DNA from: Liolophura sinensis
Lineage: Eukaryota; Mollusca; Polyplacophora; Chitonida; Chitonidae
Length of the DNA stretch: 64,000 nt
NCBI RefSeq assembly: GCF_032854445.1
Contig: NC_088295.1
Span: 19,825,385-19,889,384, forward strand
Reading direction: 5' to 3'
The notes beneath the pieces were generated by a model. The model ran no database searches. It was not told the DNA's origin and worked only from the letters and a program-made list of their open reading frames with translations. Below, piece after piece: positions 25,530-37,500 of the stretch; within the stretch, counting starts at the first letter, position 1, and every line of letters begins with the position of its first letter. A program made the translations under genes and the position numbers.

Positions 25530-28500
25530 GAACAAGATACTAATATATTTAATAGAGCTAAAGCTGTACTTTAGTAAGCAGGATTTCCAGAGCTCAAGCT
25601 GATCTTCCAGTACTGGTAGTGATAATCTCATTTCTACTTGACTTTTTTTTTTTGGCCTTCGTGGAGCGGAATATCAAATTTTGTTACTCCAATGTCTTTA
25701 GATTATTTTGCAAAGGACCTGCGATCACATCCAGTATTGATCAAATCATTTAAAAACGTAATATAAAAAGTTACCTACACGTACAATGTATATCACTGCA
25801 TCAGTGTGATTCATACTTTTACTAATATGTCTGTGTATACCTTCAGCATTGTATTGTATTGCTTTGTATCTACCATTGATTTACTGTCGATTAAGTGACA
25901 GAAAAGAATGTGTTGTTGCAAGGCTGATCCTTTATTACCGTTTTTAAACTGCAATGACTAGTTGTATGCAATCGTGCCCATGGGAAGAGTTTTGAATTGT
26001 TTTTGAATTGTTGCTAGTCGCATGAAAACTACACGTCACAGCTAAAAAATTATACTGGCCCGCTTTAAAAGATGGATATTATGATAGTTCTTGAATAACA
26101 ACGGAAATATTCATGGTTAGAGTTAAGGAAGCTTGAAAGATGTCAGGTTTGATAGCCTATGTGTGAGCCATCACCAAAACGCAATAGGGAACAGGACTGG
26201 AAAACATGTTTTTAGACCTGAAAAACATTACTTTTGGGTACAGAAATGGGATATAAAGTGAAGGTATTCAAAGGCTGTCATAATCGCTGTAGCATTAGAA
26301 TAGCACTGAGAACGCAATGCCGCAGTTGTCACCTGAGGAACGGGAGGGCACCATTGCCTTGAATGAAGTTGGTCTGATTACAAGGGCTATAGCAGCAAGG
26401 TTTGGATGTCACCACAGTTTTTTTTTTAGCTCGTGTACAATGACTATCATACATATATTTCCAACATACAGCAGTAGAAGGTCATGTTTTGTTTGTGTGT
26501 GTGTGTGTTTTTTTTTAAATGTTTGTTTTCGCCTATGTACATGCAAAGGGCCTACCGATGGAGGGTTGAACTGTTTTTATTGGTTTTAGTTTTATAGGCT
26601 TTGTGAATGTTTTTTAATTATTTTTGTTGATAGATTTTCAATTCAAAAATTTAAGTTATAAAAACTTCACTTTGTTTTCTATAGTGAACACGTTCTCTAG
26701 AAATTAAGCCTCTATGCAGGGCAATAATTTCTTGTATACAGGGTTTCTGTAACTTCATTGCTTTATGGACTTTGCCAGATTACTATTTTTGTAATCAGGA
26801 AAAGTTTCATGTAGGGCTATAATTTTATGGACATTTTGCCAGATGACTATTTTTGTAATCAGGAAAAGTTTCATGTAGGGCTATAATTTTATGGACATTT
26901 TGCCAGATGACTATTTTTGTAATCAGGAAAAGTTTCATGTAGGGCTATAATTTTATGGACATTTTGCCAGATGACTATTTTTGTAATCAGGAAAAGTTTC
27001 ATGTAGGGCTATAATTTTATGGACATTTTGCCAGATGACTATTTTTGTAATCAGGAAAAGTTTCATGTAGGGCTATAATTTTATGGACATTTTGCCAGAT
27101 GACTATTTTTGTAATCAGGAAAAGTTTCATGTAGGGCTATAATTTTATGGACATGCCTACCTACATATAGGAGAACAAGAAGCGTATTGGGTTCCTCCAG
27201 TGACTTTACCATTTTCCTGTTTTGTGGACACTTTCAGATTAACTTCTCCTGTAAACACGGATTTCTACAAGCCGTTTTTGTAGGGTTACAGTTTCTTGTG
27301 CAATCACTTACCTAGAGAAGCTTTTTGTCTCTCTAGCTACTTTGCCAGATTTGTAGAGTGTAAGAATTTACCTTGGTGTATACCAATTTATCTGGACTGG
27401 GCCGGATAACACAGTTGGTAGAGTGTTCTCTGCGGGAGAGGTAGACCCTGGGTCAATCCTGGGTCGAGTCACACCTAAAACTTTAAAAGAGGAAGATGTA
27501 GCTTCCTCACTTGGCTTTTAGCATGAAGGGGATAGTGCAACAACTGGTTGACCCGTATCAGCGTAATGGCTCGGGCGGGGCGGCTTACTTGCCTTCGGTA
27601 AGTCGTCTCAGTGAAGCAGCACTAGATAAAAGAGCAGTGGAAATCCATCCTGCAACAAGGAGGCACATCACATACACCCTAAGGATTCCTTCATCGTCAT
27701 ATGACTGAAAAATTGTTGAGTACGACGTTAAACCCCAAACACTCACCCACTCACTCACCAAGTTATCTGGAATACGTAGCATCTGTAGAAAGCTCTCCAC
27801 ATCTTTGTTAATCAGCCACTTTATGTGCCTTTCTATACATGACGGAATGTTTAAACCATCCACGCAGAAAGTGACTGTTGTCGGCTGAGTGTTTGCCTAG
27901 CCAATTAGAGGGCTGCATTATCAACCCTTAGTACATGGATAGCCAATCACGAGAAGCCCTTTGCATATCGAAGACCACTCCAGCCAGTTGGTACTTGAAC
28001 ACCCCACAATGAAGTTTTTTTTACTGCTATAGCTCAACGTTTGCTCAACTCACAGTGTGATAATTGTTCACGGATTGCCGCATGCAGTTCACAATTTGCA
28101 TATCAAAGACCATTAAGGCCTTTTTTTTTGTGCACAAACTCCTCACAATGCGTCTTTACCACACTTTACAAGTTTAGTCTTTATTTTGATCCCATTGTCT
28201 GGTTGACTGCTATAGCAGGTGAGCTGGTGGGATTCTCTAAATGCCTAGTTTACAAGTGTCTTTCTGTTATGGCCACCAAGTCATGTGGCTGAATCAGCCC
28301 AAAAGTTATGAGGCACAACTTCAGGTCCATCCCTAAAGATAATTAACTTTCATGAATTTCTGACTTAACATTTCAGCTAGAAACACAAAACAGTTTCGTA
28401 GAGAATATTGTTGAATGCAGCTAATTGATATCAGGGCTCTGGCTGGCATATGCCGTTTTGGTTACTAGTATGTGACTTAAATCCATCACATATTGCCAAT

Positions 28501-31500
28501 ATCAGGGTTTTTTTTTTCAGGGTGACCAAATCCAAATGCAAGCTCCTGGCAAAATAGATGACTGTATTAAACTCACACTGAATTAATAAACTTTGATTCT
28601 ACAAATCAAAGTTTTCATCATTAAAACTCTGTAGAAATGGAAACTACTAGTCGTAGGTCAAGTCTACTTAGATATGTATGAGGGGCAGATCAAGGGCTAC
28701 AGTTTGGGATGTTTGGTACAGGTTTGAAATGTGATGCATATCTGGAGATAAAACTATCAAAATGATGTATTTTTAACACATGGGACATGTACCAATGAAA
28801 AATGGCATGGTAAATCACATAGAATACATTCTGTTTTTGAGTTTTCGCCAAAAAATTATTTCAATCTTTGGGTTTTTTTTAGTTTTGTATTGTTTTTTAT
28901 TTCACTTCCTGTGAAATATAGAAACACGAGAAATATGAACATATATTAAATCAATATGAACATATATTAAATCAGTGTCCAAGATGTCCATATTTTTGAA
29001 GCTAACTACATTAGGTAGGACTCAAGGCATTTCCAGATCTTTGAAGCTGTATGCGTACATGAACAATATACAGATTTTTGGGTTACTTGAAATTTTCATC
29101 CAGTTGCATGCTTCCACAATTTTCAACACACAAAAGCCATATATGTGGATTTAATATGCTTAGGTTATGTGCAACTGGTCCTTTAGTTTGAGTGCATGTG
29201 CTTCAGTTTCTGGAGAAGAAGGTTCTGTACATAATCCAGTATGACCACCAAGTTATAGAATCTGCACAAAAGTTACAGGAAACAGCTTCAGGTTTGTCCT
29301 TAAGACACACATTTTGGGTATCAACAGCATATACCTATCATGGTACAGGATTTGTGTAGTGATTTCATTCATTCGATTAGAACATTCCTTGTGTCTTTCC
29401 AGCATCACTGGGAAATTTTTGACTGCTTTTTTCTGTATGAATCTATATGTTTTTTACTTTCTATGCTATTCTTTGGTGGTTTGTGTTGAATGCTGTTTTA
29501 GGGGTTGGCCTTGCAATTATTGACCTGGAATGTGTAGGTTGGTTGACATCTGCTAAATGTCTGTTTTGATGCCTACATGAAGAGCCTTGTTGATGGTTTG
29601 TTATACACCCATCAACAGTTTACTTCAGGGGTCACCAATTTTGAGAGTGTGGTCTATATTGGGATGAACATTCCAGAAAAGTTTACTCAGCAATTACTCA
29701 GCATGTGTGTTCAGATACGTTTCCAGCTCTTTGCAGCTTATGGATTGCATTACCTTATTCACAGTATGAACCTGTCCAGGATTGCATATATTATCCCAAC
29801 TTCTGTGAACTATATTGTTATGTATATATAATTGCATATATATATTAATAAATATTAAAATATATACGTGTAGTTCAATATATCATTTTTCAGTTCCTTT
29901 AATAGTTACCTTCTATGAACAATAATGTTTCATAAATCTATAGTTGTGCATGTCATTTTCTTTTGTTTCCTGATGTTTTAACATAGTGTTGTACTGTTGC
30001 TGACATTCACAGGCCAGTCCCTTTGTCACAGACTTCACAAGCTTGGAGTATGCTGGAGGAAGTGTGCTGTACGTGGCCACAAGTAGTGGGCGTGTATCTG
30101 CCTGGGACACCCGCAGTAACACCTGCTTTATCCACTGGGAGGCAGACTTCTCTGACATAGGTAAGTCCAAGACACACTTACTACTTTTTGTGTCATTGAA
30201 TATGATATAATCGGCATATAGTTTCTGGTTAGTGTTTTAATGAGTTTCAGAATCACATCAAAGGTTATTGTCACGTTTTCCTTGGAACGGACTATATTGG
30301 TATTTAGGCAGAAAACTTTACATTGTTTAGATTTGTGAGCAGGGAAAAGTACACTAGGTAAGGATGAACACTTAAAGCAGCCTGGCTTATTATTGGCATC
30401 TGTGCTTAGTGACAATATTTGATGTATGTCTCTCCCCCAAATTATGCTGGGTGGAGACATGCTGTGTTTTTTTTGTCAGATTTGATTTCAAACTTTAAGG
30501 ATACATGAAATGCTTGATTTGTTTTTCTTAATACATAGTAAATAGTGTGGCCTAACATATCAGACTACAAACCATTTTATCAGTCATTCTGTTATTTAAT
30601 AAGTTATTCCTCATGCTGGCTTCCACTCCGACCATACGTGGGAAGGTCTGTCAGCAACCTGCGGATGGTCATGGGTTTTCGCCGGGCTCTGCTCAGTTTC
30701 CTCCTCTCATAATGCTGGCCGGTGTCTAATAAGTGAAATATTCTTGAGTACAGCGTAAAACACCAGTCAAATAAATAAATCAGTTGTTATTCTTGGGGCG
30801 TAAAAAAGGCTGTTAACTATAGTTTTCCCTAAGGCTCCAGTGGTCAGGCTGGAAATTGTTAGGTAGCCTGCTGTAGTAATGTCAACAGTGAAAGCTGTCA
30901 AAGCAATTTTGTCTTGGGGAAGAGCCCAAATTTTTTGGCATAGATTTCTTTATGTTCCTTAAACCCATTCTCTTTGTTCTATAGTACCTTTTCATTTATC
31001 CTTAAGTATGTAGACCATAATAAGTGATTCAGTTTTGGTGGCTGACTTTCTGTTTGAATAAGGTCATGCATATCAGCAATGTATATACAGGACAGCTTTA
31101 TGGAATTTAATCAAATTTGGTTGCAGGCTTTCCGAAAGCCAGAAACTTTAATATGTGTGTTTTTTGTGTCTTTGGTCAGTCTTATTCATAGTGTTTTGGC
31201 TACTGTCTCTCTGCAAGATATCTCCTGAACTGCTTGACCAAATTTAGTGAAATCTCACTCCAAATCCTGACATTCTGACTGATTGTTACATTGTTAAGGA
31301 ATTATTGTAGGGGGTGGGTGTGGGTTTGAGTGGAAAGACATTTGTTTCTATTCTCTTCTCCCTTTGGCTCAAGTGAAAGCTTATAAGGTTCAGAAAAACT
31401 TCTGGTATGAACAGTTCTCTCTATTTCTTTTATATGCTTTATGTGATGTGGCCTAACAATTAAAAGCACAAAGAAGCTTCCCATCTGTCTTCTGGGGATG

Positions 31501-34500
31501 TAAAAATAGCTTTAAACTATGATTTAACTAGAACACCAGCTGTCAGTCCAGAAATTAAGTAGCTGTCTAAACAACTTTCAATTGTTAGGTCAAGAGCTCA
31601 AGTTGGAGATGCTAAGCTAGCCCTGCATTTCCAGTATGTTCATTGATGACATCATTTCTGAATCTTTCCAACCATTGACATATAATAGAAGGGTTATTAC
31701 AAGTATAAAAATTGAAATTTTTGATGTAGTTTTGTAGTACCTTTCCATGTATCCTTCAAGTAAGGCCGTTCAAATTCGGTACACATCTTACAAAATGTTT
31801 AAAGAACACCCATTTGTTACACATTTTGCATAATTTTTGTTGGCTTTCTTGAACTAAGTCTAATCTTGTGTGCATGATTCTTTGACTCACATGACTGTGG
31901 TTATTTTTTCTTGGGTTTGCTTGTGACACTGAGCAGGCTTTATCTATATGTTTGGTGATTTGGGGTTGACGTGCAATGTGCGTGTGTTTCTAATATTCAT
32001 CATAGCTACAAAAGAAGGTGGAAGAGGAGGCGTTTTGTTAACGCCTACACCATACAGGTACACTCTTTGTCCCTTTGTCTGCTTCCATGACCTAATGGTT
32101 AGAGCGTTGAAGGTGTAAAGTGTTATGTTTTCTTAACTACGGGAAGTTGTTACTTCCTCTCTTGGCAATGGCTGGTTGACCCGAATCAGAATAATGGCTC
32201 GGGCGAGTCGACTTACTTGCCTTCGATAAGTCGTCTCAGTGATGCAGCCCTAAATAAAAGAGCGGTGGAAATCCTTCCTGCAACAAGGAGGTACATTTCA
32301 TACACCCTAAGGATTCCCTTGTTGTCGTATGACTGAAAATTGTTGAGCACATTAAACCCCAAGCACTCATTCACTCTCTCTTACCTGCAATTTTAGCCCT
32401 TCTCAAGAAACGTGACATAAATAGGTCATGAAAATGGGGGTGCACATGCATGAGATGGGAGCACCTGCATGTTCATAGATGGGAGCGGTGCAACACCACT
32501 GGCCATCTGCAATCATTCAGAGTGAAGCTGTTAAAAGCTTTTAGTTTGTTTTAAGGCTAAACAGTTTAAAGTATTACATCATTTCCTAAAAGAAATTACA
32601 TGATTTAAATGATCTCAAATCTGGCTGTCTGACGTACCAAAATTGAATATTTTTGTAATTATTGCAGCCTATGTGAACTCAAGCCGGTCTCTTTTAAGAT
32701 TATTCTTATTTCAGGCTTACAGCACAAGCACTTTCTAGTGAAGTGTGTAGACCTGCCGGGAAAGCTCTCAAGCAAGTGAAGATCATCGATCTAAACTGAC
32801 TGAAAGTCAAAACCTGTTCTATTGGTCTGAACCTGTTCAATTTGAATGAACCTCACTTTCAAACAATTTCCCAGCGATGAGGATATGTTGCTACCACTCT
32901 CAGTCTGTAAAATGATAAATCAAAAACAATGTCTATGTTGCTTGAAAGGATAAGAAAACAAAGCAAAGAGACATAATGGTATAAAATTCATGAAAAAGCT
33001 TAAGGTAGAAACTGATAATGCATCTAGATGCCCCGCCCCATCCCTCAGCCCGGAAATTAAATAGCCAGTTGTGGTGGCATATTTGCTATGCTGTGTCTGT
33101 ATCCTCAGATCACTAGTTGTATATGTTTGCTATGGTCTGTCAGCCTCCTCAGATCACTAGGTGTATATGTTTGCTATGCTGTGTCTTTATTCTCAGATCA
33201 CTAGGTGTATATGTTTACTATGCTGTGTCTGCATCCTCGGGTCACTAGGTGTATATGTTTACTATGCTGTGTCTGAATCCTCAGATCACTAGGTGTATAT
33301 GTTTTCTATGCTGTGTCTGTATCCTCAGATCACTAGGTGTATATGTTTTCTATGCTGTGTCTGCATCCTCGGGTCACTAGGTGTATATGTTTACTATGCT
33401 GTGTCTGTATCCTCGGGTCACTAGGTGTATATGTTTTCTATGCTGTGTTGGTATCCTCAGATCACAAGGTGTATATGTTTACTATGCTGTGTCTGTATCC
33501 TCAGATCACTAGGTGTATATGTTTTCTATGCTGTGTCTGTATCCTCAGATCACTAGGTGCTTGTTTGCTATGCTGTATCTGTATCCTCGGGTCACTAGGT
33601 GTATATGTTTTCTATGCTGTGTCTGTATCCTTAGATCACTAGGTGTATATGTTTGCTATGCTGTGTCTGTATCCTCAGATCACTAGGTGTATATGTTTAC
33701 TATGCCGTGTCGGCATCCTCGGGTCACTAGGTGTATATGTTTGCTATGTTGTGTCTGTATCCTCAGATCACTAGGTGTATATGTTTGCTATGCTGTGTCT
33801 GCATCCTCAGATCACTAGGTGTATATGTTTTCTATGCTGTGTCTGTATCCTCAGATCACTAGGTGCTTGTTTGCTATGCTGTATCTGTATCCTCGGGTCA
33901 CTAGGTGTATATGTTTGCTATGCTGTGTCTGTATCCTCAGATCACTAGGTGTATATGTTTACTATGCCGTGTCGGCATCCTCGGGTCACTAGGTGTATAT
34001 GTTTACTATGCTGTGTCTGCATCCACAGATCACTAGGTGTATATGTTTTCTATGCTGTGTCTGTATCCTCAGATCACTAGGTGCTTGTTTGCTATGCTGT
34101 ATCTGTATCCTCGGGTCACTAGGTGTATATGTTTACTATGCTGTGTCTGCATCCTCAGATCACTAGGTGTATATGTTTACTATGCTGTGTCTGTATCCTC
34201 AGATCACTAGGTGTATATGTTTGCTATGCTGTGTCTGTATCTTCAGATCACTAGGTGTATATGTTTTCTATGCTATGTCTATATCCTCAGATCACTAGAT
34301 GTATATGTTTGCTATGCTGTGTCTGTATCCTCAGATCACTAGGTGTATATGTTTTCTATGCTGTGTCTGCATCCTCGGGTCACTAGGTGTATATGTTTAC
34401 TATGCTGTGTCTGTATCCTCAGATCACTAGGTGTATATGTTTGCTATGCTGTGTCTGTATCCTCAGATCACTAGGTGTATATGTTTACTATGCTGTGTCT

Positions 34501-37500
34501 GCGTCCTCACATCACTAGGTGTATATGTTTGCTATACTTTGTCTGTATCCTCAGATCACTAGGTGTATATGTTTGCTATGCTGTGTCTGTATCCTCAGAT
34601 CACAAGGTGTATATGTTTACTATGCTGTGTCTATATCCTCAGATCACTAGGTGTATATGTTTGCTATGCTGTGTCTGTATCATCAGATCACAAGGTGTAT
34701 ATGTTTGCTATGGTCTGTCAGCCTCCTCAGATCACAAGGTGTATATGTTTTCTATGCTGTGTCTGTATCCTTAGATCACTAGGTGTATATGTTTTCTATG
34801 CTGTGTCTGTATCCTCAGATCACAAGGTGTATATGTTTGCTATGTTGTGTCTGTATCCTCAGATCACTAGGTGTATATGTTTGCTATGCTGTGTCTGTAT
34901 CCTCAGATCACTAGGTGTATATGTTTGCTATGCTGTGTCTGTATCATCAGATCACAAGGTGTATATGTTTGCTATGGTCTGTCAGCCTCCTCAGATCACA
35001 AGGTGTATATGTTTTCTATGCTGTGTCTGTATCCTTAGATCACTAGGTGTATATGTTTTCTATGCTGTGTCTGTATCCTCGGGTCACTAGGTGTATATGT
35101 TTTCTATGCTGTGTTGGTATCCTCAGATCACAAGGTGTATATGTTTGCTATGCTGTGTCTGTATCCTCAGATCACTAGGTGTATATGTTTGCTATGCTGT
35201 GTCTGTATCCTCAGATCACGTGTGATTGTTTACTAGGCTGTATCTGCATGACGATGTGTATATATTTGCTAAACTGTTCTCTCTTCAGATTTTCTGGTGT
35301 GTCGTCATGGTCGCCTGTTAACAGCCAGCTCAGGTAGGAACCTCAGGTTGTGGTCTGTCCAGGACATAGAAGGTCTCAAGTCTCATGGAGAGAGCCTCCA
35401 TAATGGAGGGCTGACCATGGAGGATGAGATGAGCTTGGATGGAGCAGTGGCATCTATAGCCTTTGATGATATACTAGAGATGGTGAGGATGCTTATATGT
35501 CTTGTCATCATTTAAGTGTTATATTCAAATTTTTATACTTTTGCAAATCCTATAATATGAGAAGCAACATAAATTATTTCAAATGTATTCCCTTGGCTAG
35601 ACATTCATCAGCAAAATCGTTATTTTTTTTATTTTATACAATGTACATCAAGGTAACTTTTGTCTAAGTTTGGTCAATATTAAAAAGGATTGTTTGATGA
35701 GATAATATGACCTTGTACCGACGGCATGCTTTTTATGTGACCTGATTAGTGAGCAAATTTCTCCTCAGGGAATAGTGGGTACGAGTTCTGGAACTCTCTG
35801 GTATATCAACTGGTCAGAGAGAACCAGCATCCGCCTCGTGTCCGGTCATTCCAAACAGGTAAGCCACAAGACTACATGTACACCCAGTCTCGTTTTCAGT
35901 GCATTATCTTCACAGATACTTGGCAATATTAAACTCACTGTATGAGTTTAGCATAGACCACTGTGTGTAAACAAAATAAAGCATGTCTTGTGTAAACAAA
36001 ATAAAGCATGTCTTGTGTAAACAAAATAAAGCATGTCTTGTGTAAGGAGGAGATTCATTTATTTATTTGTTTGATTGTTGTTTAAAAAAAAGAAAGCTGC
36101 AGTATGAAGTAAGGTTCGTCATACTGATGGTATTTAGGAACTCTGATGTCACATCATTTTTTTTTCCTGAAGAAGAAAGGAATTTTTGGGAACATTATTT
36201 CAGTAATCTTGTACTAATGGGTATAGAGAGTTATTCCAACATTCAGTGTCGTGATGAGAGTTGGATAGACTTCTTGTGATGTCAGTTCCCAACCTCTGAT
36301 AATATGGTCCATAAAGCCCACCTTAAAATTCAAATGTCTGAACGCCTTTAACTTTTTTCACAAAAATCTATAAAAAAATTATTAATGAAAGCATATTTAT
36401 GCATAGTTTTAAGTGGTCTATTTAGCGATGCCTACTTTGATATTTAGAGGTCTTTTCCTTAAAAGTCATACTCAAGAGCTTTTGTTGATATTATGTGAAG
36501 ATGGTCATTTTTATGGGTGGAGGAAACCACCAGGGTTTGAAAAGGTAATGGCGAACTTTCCCAGTGAAGTGCAGATATGCACACCCCACAAACAGTCAGG
36601 GTCGGGGAATGTACAATTCCTTGTCTATGGCCAGGATTAGCAACAGATTCAGCACTTCACTTGGTCAGGGATTGAAGGTTGTACTTTTTTTTAGCTCCAC
36701 CAGTTTTTTAGCTACAGTTATAGAAAAACGTATTTTTTTTTAATTATATATTTTTGCTCTTTTTATGTTTAAGGAGTTATGGATGGTGCATACATCTACA
36801 TAGGCCCTGCTGATGGTTTTATTGGTTTTTAATACTTTTATTGGCATTGTGAATGTTTTTCAGTCATTTTGATTGATAGATTTTCAGCATGAAAGTTTAC
36901 CAGTTATATGAACTTCCTGAGGTAAACACATCTTCCCTAGAAAGCCTCATTGCATGGCTACATTTTCTTGTACACAGGGTCTCTTTGACTATTTTTTTTC
37001 TTTAGATTTATGGACTTATGTTGATATGTACCTATGTCTTGTAATCAAGAAAACTGTGACCTAGGTCTATAATTTTTGTGCACATGCCTACCTACATGTA
37101 GGAGAGCGAGAAGGGTATTGATAACCAGGTTCCTATGTCCATTTTACCAAATTTGTCATAGGTTTTGTGTTTTGTACAAACACTCTGTTCACTCAGCTCT
37201 GCTGCAAACACAGATTTCTATAAGCCTTTCATGTAGAGCTACAGTTTCTTATGCAGAGGACTATCTAGAGAAGCTTATTGTCTCTAGCCACTTTACCAGA
37301 TTTATGAAGTTTCATGAGTTTATTTAAATTTCGGACTTCACTTTCTTTGTTATACACATTATCGAAAGCTTTCCACATGTATATGAGTACTAGGAGCCTA
37401 TGACCATGATGAAATGGTAAGATGCATGTGCCTTTCTAGACTGCGACAGAATGATTAAACCGTGCATTCATATAGGCACCACAAAGAAGTTTTTTTACTA

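Larger units (their letters stand above)
26419..28350. repeat. Dispersed repeat family X copy, long, with nested array and SINE
   Basis: Starts TTTTAGCTCGTGTACAATG. From 26570 (TTTTTATTGGTTTTAG) to 27300 it aligns with 36820-37260 (GCCTACCTACAT.TAGGAGA, TTTCTACAAGCC, CTAGAGAAGCTT). It contains a 64-bp array (26763-27155) and is split by SINE family 2 (27398-27770). The right part resembles 37362 onward only weakly. Confidence 0.65.

Noticed and set aside
33337-35090. Open frames of 100-175 codons with repeated YMFxMLCL and VCILRSLG peptides
   Set aside because: They are translations of the 44-bp minisatellite, which passes through all three frames. There is no splice or start context, and variants follow the DNA repeat rather than codons.
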